NCBI GenBank assembly: GCA_027618475.1
Contig: JAQCEJ010000012.1
Coordinates: 1-64,000 of the forward strand
Direction: 5' to 3'
Origin: Planctomycetota bacterium
GTDB taxonomy: Bacteria; Planctomycetota; Planctomycetia; Planctomycetales; Planctomycetaceae
Length of the DNA stretch: 64,000 nucleotides
Below the pieces are notes generated by a model. It ran no database searches, was not told the origin of the DNA, and worked only from the letters and a program-made list of their open reading frames with translations. Position 1 is the stretch's first letter, and each line of letters starts with the position of its first letter. A program made the position numbers and the translations under genes. This document shows positions 8,919 to 18,052 of this stretch, piece after piece.

Positions 8919-10193
8919 ATGTCGATGTCCCGTAGCGAGATTCGCAAGATTCAACAGGAGAAATGGGAATTCCTGTGGAACGAAATCGGCGAGCGTAATC
9001 CCTTCTGGCGAGCACGGGCTGCGGGACAAGACCTTTCTTTCGATGCCCTGTCGCAATTTCCCTTCACGACGAAAAGCGAACTCGTCACCGATCAATTGCA
9101 ATCTCCGCTGTACGGTACCAATCTGACGTACCCGCGCACAACGTATTCGCGGCTGCATCAGACGTCGGGAACGACCGGCCAACCGATACGCTGGCTCGAT
9201 ACGCCTGAAAGCTGGAACTGGCTGATTCAATGCTGGTCGCAACTGTTTCAACTCATCAGCATCACACGGGACGATCGTTTTTGTTTTCCGTTCTCGTTCG
9301 GACCGTTTCTGGGGTTCTGGGCCGGTTTCGAAGGGGCCCTTGATCAGGGAAACTTCAGCATCGCCGCCGGAGGAATGTCCACATCCGCCCGGTTGAAACT
9401 CATCTGCGAACACGAGATCACCGTCGTGTGCTGCACGCCGACGTATGCTCTGCGCATGGCCGAAGTTGCTCGCGAGGAAGGATACGATCTGCCCGCAACG
9501 GCAGTCCGCATTCTGCTCGTCGCGGGAGAACCCGGGGGCTCGATTCCCGCAATTCGTCGGCAGATCGGAGAAGCCTGGGGAGCACGCGTCATCGATCATT
9601 GGGGGATGACGGAACTCGGTCCTATGGCGATCGAACCGGTCGACCATCCCGCGACATTAACACTTCTCGAAACCGAATGCATACCGGAGATCATTGATCC
9701 GGCGACAGGCTCGGCCGTTTCACCGGGGGAACTCGGCGAACTCGTGATGACCAATCTCGGACGCCTTGGTTCCCCTCTGATTCGATATCGCACAGGTGAT
9801 CTCGTCCGCGCTGTATCCGTGGAGGATGGATTTCTACGGCTGGAAGGAGGCATTCAGGGGCGCGTCGACGATATGATGACCATCCGTGGCAACAACGTCT
9901 TTCCTTCCGCGATCGAAGCCGTCATTCGTGAATTTGACGATGTCGCCGAGTATCGCCTGGAGTTACGGACGACACGGGCGATGAATCATTTGCACATCGA
10001 GATCGAACCGCGGGCAGAATCGGCCGATCACAGAAATTCATTGTCGACCGACGAGTTGATCGAAGCCATTCGCCAGCAACTCCGCGATCGATTTCATTTT
10101 CAGGCCGAGGTCGTTCCCGTCGCCGTTAACAGCCTCCCCCGATTCGAAATGAAAGGCCGGCGATTTGTTCGGCGCGAGGTGTCTGCGGAGTAG
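8919..10193 (+). CDS. Phenylacetate-CoA ligase-like AMP-forming acyl-CoA ligase
   Basis: Adenylate-forming enzyme that would activate a carboxylic acid to its CoA thioester, 424 residues, the usual length for PaaK-type ligases. The phosphate-binding loop reads TSGTTGQP (about 82-89). DHWGMTELGPMA is the A5 motif, YRTGD the A7 motif, and RVDDMMTIRGNNVFPSAIE the C-terminal hinge typical of PaaK. Start: AAAGGA (8905-8910) is eight bases upstream of the ATG at 8919, while the ATG at 8910 overlaps that site. No phenylacetate catabolic genes adjoin it, so the acid substrate is open. Confidence 0.85.
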   Translation: MSMSRSEIRKIQQEKWEFLWNEIGERNPFWRARAAGQDLSFDALSQFPFTTKSELVTDQLQSPLYGTNLTYPRTTYSRLHQTSGTTGQPIRWLDTPESWNWLIQCWSQLFQLISITRDDRFCFPFSFGPFLGFWAGFEGALDQGNFSIAAGGMSTSARLKLICEHEITVVCCTPTYALRMAEVAREEGYDLPATAVRILLVAGEPGGSIPAIRRQIGEAWGARVIDHWGMTELGPMAIEPVDHPATLTLLETECIPEIIDPATGSAVSPGELGELVMTNLGRLGSPLIRYRTGDLVRAVSVEDGFLRLEGGIQGRVDDMMTIRGNNVFPSAIEAVIREFDDVAEYRLELRTTRAMNHLHIEIEPRAESADHRNSLSTDELIEAIRQQLRDRFHFQAEVVPVAVNSLPRFEMKGRRFVRREVSAE

Positions 10194-10566
10194 ATGACGC
10201 TACTGTCGGCAGCCGATCACTAAACGGCGAAGATTTGCGAATTCATACTTCAACATTTCTGCGGAAAATTTTACATGTTCTGTCGCGGCACGATCGTCTC
10301 GATTCGTACGGTTTGACAAAAATGTAAAGTTCAACGTCATCGATAAAATCCCCTCTTACAACATGCTTAATCCGTCGACTCGCCCCCTTCCTTCCTGACC
10401 GGTTCAATTATCGAAATCGTTCGCTATCTGGAACTTAAACTCACTCTTGCAGGCCGCAAAGTTTTCGTGAGCGGTTCTTCCCGGACGATGTTCAAGTCCG
10501 TCATGGCAGGAGTCGATCAAGAGAAAAGATTCTGGATACTCGTGTTGCACCAGGGAGCAGGTGTGT
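10194..10566. other. Intergenic region, no gene seen
   Basis: About 370 bases. A perfect TTGACA (10313-10318) is present but no good -10 box lies 16-18 bases downstream; an AT-rich stretch with GATAAAAT follows at 10342-10349. Possible promoter region for the next two genes; not assigned. Confidence 0.35.
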
Positions 10567-11202
10567 ATGACGTCGGATACCGTTCGGGACAAGATGCGTC
10601 TCGGCTTTTTAACCACCGTACAAACGCCTGAAGGAAGTTTCGTCGGAGGGTTGCTGGTGACGAACCATATGGGGCGTCCACTGGAGTTTCAGTGCACCAC
10701 ACCCATTAAACCGAACGCGACCCAACAGATTCTGTACGGTCCAACCCTCAAGCCGTTTTTGATGGGTGAGTTGATCAGTAAGACCCTGGTCGAGAGGGTT
10801 GGCATCGCCCCTGACATTCTGTTGACCGAACAGGAAGAAGTTCTCGAACTTCGCCCGCACGTGAATGTTCCGGTGGGACTCATTTCCTTACCCGCTCGCG
10901 TAAAAAAAGCGATCGCTGACAAATCAGGTTCGATTGGGGAGAATTCCGTGACATCGGACGCGGCCGAAGCATCCAGCGAGGGCAATATTTCCTCACCGGC
11001 ACAATCGTCAGAGGGAGCCCCTTCGGAAAAGCAAGTCCGGTTGGGAAGGCAATGGCTCCGATTTCATGCGAGTCACGACGACGATCGGGTCAAAGTTTCC
11101 GAATCGTCAAAGAGCATCTCTGCCGATGCCGATTTGCTTGAGCCATTCGAACGGGTTCGCGAAGCCTTAATGGAGGCTTCGCGCAACGGAGCAGGACGTT
11201 GA
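10567..11202 (+). CDS. Conserved-looking protein of unknown function, coupled to a SNF2-type helicase
   Basis: 211 residues, not recognised. The N-terminal part (about 1-110) looks like a compact globular domain with alternating hydrophobic strands ([20 protein letters not shown] and following) and a [18 protein letters not shown] stretch. The part after about 125 is Ser/Glu-rich and probably disordered, followed by [15 protein letters not shown] and a helical end. No signal peptide or membrane helix. Start: GGGAG (10553-10557) is nine bases from the ATG. Its TGA overlaps the TTG start of the helicase gene (TTGA), so the two are probably co-translated and may act together; that is inference from position. 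Confidence 0.65.
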   Translation: MTSDTVRDKMRLGFLTTVQTPEGSFVGGLLVTNHMGRPLEFQCTTPIKPNATQQILYGPTLKPFLMGELISKTLVERVGIAPDILLTEQEEVLELRPHVNVPVGLISLPARVKKAIADKSGSIGENSVTSDAAEASSEGNISSPAQSSEGAPSEKQVRLGRQWLRFHASHDDDRVKVSESSKSISADADLLEPFERVREALMEASRNGAGR

Positions 11203-13088
11203 GCGAACTTCAGTCGATGATTGTCACTCCTTCACCAGAGGCCGTATCGGTACACCCGCAATCGATACCGATCGAAACATCGAGTTCTTCTTTCTCCAAC
11301 TGGGGACTCGACATACACGCCTCGGGGATAAACGGCGCTCTCAAGCGTTGGCCGAAGCTCGATTGTCAACAGCTGGCCTTGTACGACCGTTTGCCGCTCG
11401 AACCGAGCTGGAAACCTTACTGGCCCCGTCCGAAAACGTTTCGCATGACGTTTCCGGACGGACTTGAGTTTCTTCCCCCGCCGAAAGAAAAAACGTCCGA
11501 ACCCGAACAGGCCGGCGAAAAACCCGTCCCCGAAACCGGCGGCGGCGACGAAGCGGCCGATGCCGCCACTCCCCGGAAGCGAACACGGTTGAAACCTCCT
11601 TCCGATGCGCTTTCACTGGAAGACCGCTTGTTTTATCTGTTGCAACCGCCGCTCGAAACATGGCTCGCGGGACAAGAATTGATCATGCCGTTCGAGCCGT
11701 TCCCTTATCAGTACGAAGGAATTGCCTGGCTCTTCTCGCAAGGAGCGGCATTGCTCGCCGACGAAATGGGACTCGGCAAAACCATGCAGACGATCACAGC
11801 GATTCGATTACTCCTTCGCAGTGGACAGGTCCGCAAGATCTTATTGATCTGCCCGAAACCACTCATTCCGAACTGGCAACGCGAATTCAAAACATGGGCC
11901 GAGGAATTACCGGTCACACTGTTGGAAGGGGACGCCGCTCGCCGCAAAATGCTGTGGACGATGCCTGGCATACCTATCTTGCTTGCCAACTACGAACTGA
12001 TGGTCCGCGACATGGAAGCCCTCGAAGACGACGAGCGGCCCAAGTTCGATCTTGTCGTGTTGGACGAAGCCCAACGCATCAAAAATCGCAACTCGCGCAC
12101 ATCCGAAACGGCGCGGGCCATTCCCCGCAAACGAACGTGGGCTCTCACCGGCACGCCGATCGAAAACCGGCCGGAAGAATTGGCGTCGCTCTACGAATTC
12201 ATGGAAGTCATCCCGCCGCGCGGCACTCCCGACTTACGGCAACTGATGAAACTCTCGAAAGAATTTATTCTCCGCCGGACCAAAGATCTGGTGATGAAAG
12301 ACCTCCCGCCCCGTCTCGATCGCGAAGAGTATCTCGACCTCAACCCCGCACAAGAATATGCGTATCGCGTGGCCGAAAAAGAAGGGATCATTCAGCTCAA
12401 CGAACTCGGCGAATCGATCTCGGTGCAACACGTGTTCGAACTGGTGCTGCGCTTGAAGCAGATCACGAATTACGATCCGCTGACCGGCGAAAGTGCCAAA
12501 CTCGACCGTCTGATGGCAGACATGGAAGAAATTTCGGCTAGCGGCGGCAAGGCGATTCTCTTCAGCCAATGGACGAAAACAATCGACTGGATCGCCGCGA
12601 AAATGGAAGGCCGCAACTTCGGCGAGCTGATCTATCACGGCGGAGTTCCCACAAAGAAAAGGGAACCGATTCTCAAGCAATTCAAGGAAGACCCGAATTC
12701 GCATTTGTTGCTGATGAGTTACGGCACCGGCGCCGTGGGACTTAATCTACAATTCGCTGGTTACGTATTTTTGTTCGACCGCTGGTGGAACCCCGCCGTC
12801 GAAGACCAGGCAATCAACCGCGCGCATCGCATCGGCCAGAAGACGAAGGTCATCGTGACGAAGTTCATCTCGAAGAACACGATCGAAGAACGCATCGACC
12901 TCGTCTTACAGCAAAAACGCGAACTCTTCGCCGCGGTGTTGGGCGACGGAGATAACACGAACGTTTCGCTCAGTTTGAACGCCTCAGAAATTTTCGGCTT
13001 ATTTGATCTCAAGGCGCGTCACGGGAAAGGGACGAGAAAAATCGCCCCGCCGACGGTCAATTCGGATGCAGCCGATACAGCGGCGTGA
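11199..13088 (+). CDS. SNF2-family DEAD/DEAH-box ATPase (helicase-like)
   Basis: 629-residue Swi2/Snf2-type DNA translocase ATPase. After an unusual N-terminal 165 residues, the ATPase core shows Walker A DEMGLGKT (G193-K194-T195), Walker B LDEAQ (289-292), [11 protein letters not shown], and the C-terminal lobe with [17 protein letters not shown] and [20 protein letters not shown]. This is the ordinary RapA/HepA/Snf2 layout. The TTG start at 11199 has GGAG (11188-11191) seven bases upstream and overlaps the previous stop codon; an ATG at 11217 is the alternative. Likely acts on nucleoprotein complexes; a specific role such as RNA polymerase recycling or defence cannot be told. Confidence 0.88.
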   Translation: MSELQSMIVTPSPEAVSVHPQSIPIETSSSSFSNWGLDIHASGINGALKRWPKLDCQQLALYDRLPLEPSWKPYWPRPKTFRMTFPDGLEFLPPPKEKTSEPEQAGEKPVPETGGGDEAADAATPRKRTRLKPPSDALSLEDRLFYLLQPPLETWLAGQELIMPFEPFPYQYEGIAWLFSQGAALLADEMGLGKTMQTITAIRLLLRSGQVRKILLICPKPLIPNWQREFKTWAEELPVTLLEGDAARRKMLWTMPGIPILLANYELMVRDMEALEDDERPKFDLVVLDEAQRIKNRNSRTSETARAIPRKRTWALTGTPIENRPEELASLYEFMEVIPPRGTPDLRQLMKLSKEFILRRTKDLVMKDLPPRLDREEYLDLNPAQEYAYRVAEKEGIIQLNELGESISVQHVFELVLRLKQITNYDPLTGESAKLDRLMADMEEISASGGKAILFSQWTKTIDWIAAKMEGRNFGELIYHGGVPTKKREPILKQFKEDPNSHLLLMSYGTGAVGLNLQFAGYVFLFDRWWNPAVEDQAINRAHRIGQKTKVIVTKFISKNTIEERIDLVLQQKRELFAAVLGDGDNTNVSLSLNASEIFGLFDLKARHGKGTRKIAPPTVNSDAADTAA

Positions 13089-13194
13089 AGGGATCGCTGT
13101 GTTCAGACCGTCCCCTGAATGATATAACAACGTGGCGTTGTATGTGTTCCGTCATCGGGCCAGCGTCTGATGTGCCAGTCCACTGGAGCCAGTC

Positions 13195-14136
13195 ATGCGA
13201 CATTATTTCTGCGCAATTCTCTCGGTATCGCTCTTTCTCTGCACCGAAACTATTTTTCACTCTGTGATGCTTCGGGCACAGAGCAAAGACACGACATTAA
13301 AATCCGTCGCTGCGGGAAAAGCGCTGGTCACGGTCAATGGCACGCCAATTACGACCGCTTCAGCCGAATTGTGGATGATGATGCACGCCATACCAACATC
13401 ACAGAGAGAGGCGTTTCAAGAACAGGCCACACAGTTGCTTGTCGACGAAGAACTCGTTGCCCAATTCCTCCGCAGCCGACGCATCGAGGCGTCCGAGATG
13501 GCGATCGACAAGATGATCATACGCTGGAAAAAACTCGTTGCTGCCGAAAAGCGCGACCCCTCCGAATGGCTCGGGAAGCATGGGATTTCCGATTCGATGT
13601 TACGAGAGACTTTATCGCTCATGCCGCGCTGGGATGTTTATCTGAACGAGATTGTGACGCGGGACACATTAAACGAATACTTCGAGTCACACCGTCAGGA
13701 ATTCGACGGCACGCGCGTACGCGTCAGTCAGATTATGAAAAAACTTTCCTCCGATGCCACCGAACAGGATGTCGCAGCGGTTCAAGCCGAACTCACGACA
13801 CTGAAATCGAAAATTGAATCGGGGAGCCTCACCTTTGCCGATGCGGCGAAAAAACATTCCGAGGCACCCAGCAGATCCCAAGGGGGAGACATCGGCTCGT
13901 TTACGTTTCGCGGCGTGATGGCAAAGGAAATCACCGAGGTCGCGTTTCAATTGCAACCAGGTGACATCAGCGAACCGTTTCGCAGCCCCTTCGGCATACA
14001 TCTGATCGTTGTCACCGATCGTCAAGCGGGACAACTGAGTCTGGAAGACGTTCGTGCTCAAGTCCTTGAAGAACTCGGCCAGAGCATTTGGACTTCCACC
14101 GTGACGGAACTCCGCGACAAAGCCGATATCCAATAG
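13195..14136 (+). CDS. Exported parvulin-type peptidylprolyl isomerase (SurA/PrsA-like)
   Basis: 313-residue folding factor. A signal-like N-terminus (about 1-29) leads into a SurA_N-like region starting ALVTVNGTPITTASAELWM, with a helical segment to about 165. The parvulin domain (about 175-290) shows VRVSQIMKK, FADAAKKHSEA, GGDIGSF, and QLQPGDISEPFRSPFGIHLI, the standard motif series. It probably catalyses cis-trans prolyl isomerisation in exported proteins in the periplasm. It stands alone between the helicase gene and a convergent lipoprotein gene. Confidence 0.88.
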   Translation: MRHYFCAILSVSLFLCTETIFHSVMLRAQSKDTTLKSVAAGKALVTVNGTPITTASAELWMMMHAIPTSQREAFQEQATQLLVDEELVAQFLRSRRIEASEMAIDKMIIRWKKLVAAEKRDPSEWLGKHGISDSMLRETLSLMPRWDVYLNEIVTRDTLNEYFESHRQEFDGTRVRVSQIMKKLSSDATEQDVAAVQAELTTLKSKIESGSLTFADAAKKHSEAPSRSQGGDIGSFTFRGVMAKEITEVAFQLQPGDISEPFRSPFGIHLIVVTDRQAGQLSLEDVRAQVLEELGQSIWTSTVTELRDKADIQ

Positions 14137-14180
14137 ACGAAACGTGCGGGTCAGTAAGATCCGTCGTTTCGTACTTTCAC

Positions 14181-14504
14181 TCATTCGAATATCGGGGTAT
14201 CGTCAGAGGGAGCCACTTCATTGGCCGTCGCCGTGGGCGATTCCGCCGCCGAATGGGTAACGATGCGTGGATTTGCTGCATCGGCTGATACGGCAGGAGT
14301 GTTTTTCTGTTCGCGAAACGAGTTCGTCACGGGGTCGGAGATCGAAAAATATGGATCTCCACTCATCGGTGCCGTGCGGTTCATGCGCCATAATCGATGG
14401 GGCTGCAGCTCGTGCTTCATCATTTCACATCCGCCGGTGACGAGGATGCCGACGATTAAGAGTGTGCCACGAACATCGAGACCTATGGTTTTTGTGCGAT
14501 TCAT
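14181..14504 (-). CDS. Small probable lipoprotein of unknown function
   Basis: 107 residues from the ATG at 14504. The N-terminus has a hydrophobic helix, LLIVGILVTGGCEMM, ending in a lipobox-like GGC. The -3 residue is T rather than the usual L, so lipidation is only probable. HELQPHRLWRMNR follows the cysteine, a short basic-aromatic motif; the remainder is polar and looks disordered. An upstream in-frame ATG at 14543 would add 13 polar residues before the signal. Convergent with the isomerase gene. Function not recognised. Confidence 0.55.
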   Translation of the reverse strand: MNRTKTIGLDVRGTLLIVGILVTGGCEMMKHELQPHRLWRMNRTAPMSGDPYFSISDPVTNSFREQKNTPAVSADAANPRIVTHSAAESPTATANEVAPSDDTPIFE

Positions 14505-14946
14505 CGTCAATCTCTGTTCTTGTTGAACTGACGCATACACCACGAGTGACGATATTCCCGCCGAATGACGGTCTCGATCGAATCAACTGGTTGTGTCAGC
14601 GTCCTTTGCAAGTCGAAATAGCGAACGAGTCACCCGAACAGATCAATGCTTGCCGGGAGAACAGATATTACATTCATGCTGGATCGCGGGAGGCAGGAAT
14701 GTGGTAAGCCAACGGGTATAACGCCATGGGAATGGTTGAAAGGTGAGGAACCAACTGACAAAGTTCGTCCTGAAGGGGGCGGGATTCTAATGGTAAACGG
14801 ATCGGTCATCAAGAGAGGTTTTTGCGATACCGTCTGTTATAGTGACGTGCAGACGACAAAAACTGAAATAGACGGTCGCATTGACCCGTCTTTGCAAATT
14901 TTTCATTTCTGGATGGGCATGAAGACAGGAACGGCAGGCGTATCTC
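14505..14946. other. Intergenic region, no supported gene
   Basis: About 440 bases between the divergent lipoprotein and membrane-protein genes. A plus-strand open frame from 14646 runs into the next gene in another frame and lacks protein-like features. A weak hairpin AGACGG...CCGTCT lies near 14869-14892 and a TATAGT box near 14838; neither is certain. Confidence 0.4.
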
Positions 14947-15387
14947 ATGCAGTGGTTACCTTTCGATCACTACACGTTCGAGAGTGAAGCGACGCCGGAG
15001 GAATTAGCCGCCCGATGGAACAATGTGACTACGGCACGATCAGGATCTTTGGCAAACGGTGTCGAGTTTCGCGGCGATGTCACAACGAACGGGTTTCGGT
15101 TGCGTCCGACATATCTACTTCTTAAGCCGTTTGTCCCCGTGATCTACGGGCGGTTCGAATCGTGCGCCAGGAAGACGATCATTCACGTGGACGTGGTTCT
15201 CAGCACCAGGTGGTTGCTTTGGCTTGCCGCTCCCTTTATTCTGTTCAACGTGCTGGTATTTCGGACGGGCCAAAATGTTGTCATCTGGTCGTGCGGATTG
15301 CTGGTGACGGCCTGGTTTTTCAGTATGTTGGCTTTTTGGGGCGACGCCGGGCGTTTGCGACAGAAACTCTCCGACGCCTTTCGCTGA
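14947..15387 (+). CDS. Small membrane protein of unknown function
   Basis: 146 residues, family not recognised. A soluble N-terminal part (about 1-85) containing LRPTYLLLKPFVPVIYGRF is followed by two hydrophobic helices: about 88-105 (WLLWLAAPFILFNVLVF) and about 110-130 (VVIWSCGLLVTAWFFSML), then a short basic tail. The layout suggests an inner-membrane protein with a cytoplasmic head. The next gene starts about 140 bases downstream on the same strand. Confidence 0.6.
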   Translation: MQWLPFDHYTFESEATPEELAARWNNVTTARSGSLANGVEFRGDVTTNGFRLRPTYLLLKPFVPVIYGRFESCARKTIIHVDVVLSTRWLLWLAAPFILFNVLVFRTGQNVVIWSCGLLVTAWFFSMLAFWGDAGRLRQKLSDAFR

Positions 15388-15525
15388 AGCTATGATACAA
15401 TGGCGATTTCGTGACCGTCATGCGTACTGGAAATCCCTCGGCGTTTTCAAACCGACGAGCTCTATCTGTGCCGACTGAAGTGCGGCACGCCACCAACCCT
15501 CCATATAGGACGAATCTCGACGATT

Positions 15526-16485
15526 ATGGCTCTTTCGACGGAAGAGTATATTGTGTGGCTGGAGACGGAGCGTCAGTTGATATGGCCGCAGCCTGCTCCC
15601 ATTGTTCCCGCCAAAGCGACGCCGTATCTTAAAAAGCTCCCTGGTATCCGTGCGGTGTTGTGGAACTTATACGGAACATTGCTGCACATCTCAGAAGGCG
15701 AATTGTTGTTTTTCCATCCGCAGCCGATACGGATACAGATCGCACTCGACAAGACGATTCACGAATTCAACATGTGGCAGAGCATGACGCGGAAACCTGG
15801 GGCACCGTGGGAATATCTGCTTCCAAAATATCGAGAACTGATCGACGCCGCAAAAATGAGGGCGACCAACAAGAAGGGTGACGTTCCCGAGATCGATTCG
15901 GTGCAGATCTGGGAAAAACTGATCAGCCGGCTGGAACAAAAAGAATATCAATACGACGTCTCGTTTTACGGGGATCGCGAAGAATTGGCTGAAAAAGTTG
16001 CCTATTTTTTTCACGCCAGTCTGCAGGGAGTTGATGTCTATCCCGGAGGATTGGAGACGATGCAGGCCATAATTGCCGCAGGATTTCGTCAGGGACTTCT
16101 CGCCGACGTTCAGAGTTTCTCACTCCCACAATTGTTGCGAGTCATGGGCCGAAGCGGTAAACTGCATGAACTGACAGAAATTTTTACACCCGGCTGTGTG
16201 ACGCTTTCCATCGCTCGGGGAGTTCGCAAGCCGTCGCTGTCGTTGTATGAAGCCTGTGTCGACCAATTGGAAGAACTTGGCGTTCGTCCAGAGTCGATTC
16301 TGTATATCAGTAATCAATTGACTGATGATTTGGCGGTTGCCAAGCGAGTCGGTATGCGCACGGCGCTGTTCGCCGGTGATAAGACATGCCTACGCGCACG
16401 TAGCGATGATTTGAAAAACCCCGAGATGAAACCCGATCGACTTTTCACAGAGCTTCCTCAGGTACTTCAAATTTTGGGCCTTTGA
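15526..16485 (+). CDS. HAD-fold protein with degenerate catalytic motif
   Basis: 319 residues with the fold pattern of haloacid-dehalogenase hydrolases. Where motif I should read DxDGTL, this has WNLYGTLL (N47, Y49), so the nucleophilic and acid/base aspartates are both replaced. Later motifs persist: a motif II-like strand GLLADVQSFS, a motif III lysine in RKPSLSLY, and a motif IV-like ISNQLTDDLAVAKRVGM. A helical cap lies between about 60 and 190. It is therefore probably not a phosphatase by the usual mechanism and may act as a binding or regulatory protein. The neighbours (membrane protein, FabZ-like enzyme) do not fix its role. Confidence 0.7.
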   Translation: MALSTEEYIVWLETERQLIWPQPAPIVPAKATPYLKKLPGIRAVLWNLYGTLLHISEGELLFFHPQPIRIQIALDKTIHEFNMWQSMTRKPGAPWEYLLPKYRELIDAAKMRATNKKGDVPEIDSVQIWEKLISRLEQKEYQYDVSFYGDREELAEKVAYFFHASLQGVDVYPGGLETMQAIIAAGFRQGLLADVQSFSLPQLLRVMGRSGKLHELTEIFTPGCVTLSIARGVRKPSLSLYEACVDQLEELGVRPESILYISNQLTDDLAVAKRVGMRTALFAGDKTCLRARSDDLKNPEMKPDRLFTELPQVLQILGL

Positions 16486-16669
16486 TTCAGAGTTTCGAGT
16501 TTCATTTTCTCCCCGAAAACAGATTTAGTACGCATCCGATTATGTGCATTCCAATAGACGCTTTTGAATCGAACCAGGTCAGACAACTTATCTCCGGCAG
16601 GTCCGCCGTCGATGGTCGTCGTAACTCGAAAACGGCCCTTCGGCCGTTATTGCGGAGGTAAACAACAAT

Positions 16670-17230
16670 ATGCCTCCCCCACCGCTGTTCGATTTATCGC
16701 AAATTGATTTCGATAAGCCACTTTACGATCTGGACGAGATTCGCAAGATCAATCCGCAACGGTACGAAATGGAACAGTTGACGGCCATTGTGCATGTCGA
16801 CACCGAAAACCATGCCATCATCGGCTATAAAGACGTCACCGATGACGAATTCTGGATTCGTGGGCATATGCCCGGTTACCCGTTGATGCCCGGAGTCGTC
16901 CTTTGTGAATGTGCTGCACAACTCGCCGGTTTTTATTCCCGCAAATACAACTTGCTTGAAGGGGATTTTCTGGGTTTCGGCGGCGTCGAAGAAGTTCGCT
17001 TTCGCTGGCCTGTTTACCCGAACTCGCGATTGATCTTGATGGCCCGCCTCACCGAACTTCGCGGCCGCCGAGCGGAATTTCAGTTTCAAGGATATGTGAA
17101 AGAGACCATGGTCTTTTGCGGAAAGATGATGGGGGTTCCCATCAATCGGATTTTGATACCGGCACCCTCGAAACCGACCGATGCGTCCCCATCGACCGCG
17201 GTCGATGGCGCGACAGATACATCGAATTGA
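16670..17230 (+). CDS. FabZ-like 3-hydroxyacyl-ACP dehydratase
   Basis: 186-residue hotdog-fold protein. GHMPGYPLMPGVVLCE (65-80) corresponds to the FabZ motif with the catalytic histidine (H66) and glutamate (E80). FGGVEEVRFRWPVYP matches the strand forming the substrate tunnel. It would dehydrate 3-hydroxyacyl-ACP in fatty acid synthesis or a related pathway. It is longer than typical FabZ (about 145 residues) through a 40-residue N-terminal extension and a Thr/Ser/Pro tail. The start ATG follows GGAGG (16656-16660). Confidence 0.8.
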   Translation: MPPPPLFDLSQIDFDKPLYDLDEIRKINPQRYEMEQLTAIVHVDTENHAIIGYKDVTDDEFWIRGHMPGYPLMPGVVLCECAAQLAGFYSRKYNLLEGDFLGFGGVEEVRFRWPVYPNSRLILMARLTELRGRRAEFQFQGYVKETMVFCGKMMGVPINRILIPAPSKPTDASPSTAVDGATDTSN

Positions 17231-17341
17231 TTGGGATTGTCGCGATATTTCCGTTGATTTCTTTCGGTTCTTTCCGAACATCAAAACGCACCTAAGCTGC
17301 GTTAGAACGCCTTGAAGCAGGTGACTGCCGTACGATCCGCC

Positions 17342-17983
17342 ATGCCTGGTTCTCCACCAACAAACGATCTGAAGCCGTACTTTTGCGTGTTGAACGACCT
17401 CGACGGATCCATTCTCTGGTCGAGGATGTTCGGTAACGATCACCCTGTCGTTCTCGACATCGGTTGCGGACGGGGAATGTTTCTGGTCAAACATGCCGAG
17501 GATCATCCTGAACTGAACATCCTTGGCATCGAAATCGACTACCGGGAGGGACGTCACGGTGCCGCCCGCCTGCAACGCCGACACCTGAACAATGCGCGCG
17601 TTCTCGGCGGCGACGCCCGCATCGCTCTCGAAAAATATGTACCACCTCGATCGGTCCACGAGGCCTATATCCTCTTTCCCGATCCGTGGTGGAAGCGTCG
17701 ACATCGAAGACGTCGATTGTTCACCGACGTCTTCGTTCATCATGTTCGAGAGGTTCTTCGGCCGGATGGTGTGCTGAATGCCTGGACCGATGTCGAAGAG
17801 TACTTCGAAGTGATTGCGGCACTCATGAATCATCATCCGGGTTTCATCGCTCTCGAACCGCCGGAGGAAAAACCGGCCGCTCACGATCTCGACTACCACA
17901 CGAGTTTCGAACGGAAACGCCGGCAAGCCGGTGAAACCATCTACCGCGGCCGCTGGAAGAAAAAGAACATAGAACCTTCGTAA
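17342..17983 (+). CDS. trmB: tRNA (guanine-N7)-methyltransferase TrmB
   Basis: SAM-dependent enzyme making 7-methylguanosine at position 46 of tRNA, 213 residues. LDIGCGRGMFL (38-48) is the SAM-binding motif I, LGIEIDYREG the motif II acidic loop, and FPDPWWKRRHRRRR (112-125) the TrmB signature. The end ERKRRQAGETIYR matches the family's terminal substrate-binding motif. TTG and GTG starts at 17312 and 17321 would add about ten residues; ATG 17342 is chosen because the extension lacks family features, though no strong ribosome site precedes it. Confidence 0.92.
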   Translation: MPGSPPTNDLKPYFCVLNDLDGSILWSRMFGNDHPVVLDIGCGRGMFLVKHAEDHPELNILGIEIDYREGRHGAARLQRRHLNNARVLGGDARIALEKYVPPRSVHEAYILFPDPWWKRRHRRRRLFTDVFVHHVREVLRPDGVLNAWTDVEEYFEVIAALMNHHPGFIALEPPEEKPAAHDLDYHTSFERKRRQAGETIYRGRWKKKNIEPS

Positions 17984-18052
17984 GGCCCATACGGATTCTG
18001 ATAAACGAATGCCCGGCGATGACGCCTCTCTGCAATCGGAGCGTCGGAACCC

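Noticed and set aside
10326-10349. Sigma28-type flagellar promoter
   Set aside because: TAAAGTTC and CGATAA are present but far too close together for the sigma28 spacing, and the next genes are not flagellar.
14646-14987. 113-residue open frame
   Set aside because: Overlaps the start of the membrane-protein gene in another frame and shows no ribosome site or protein-like pattern.
16694-17926. 410-residue minus-strand frame
   Set aside because: Antisense to the FabZ-like and trmB genes; no recognisable domain.
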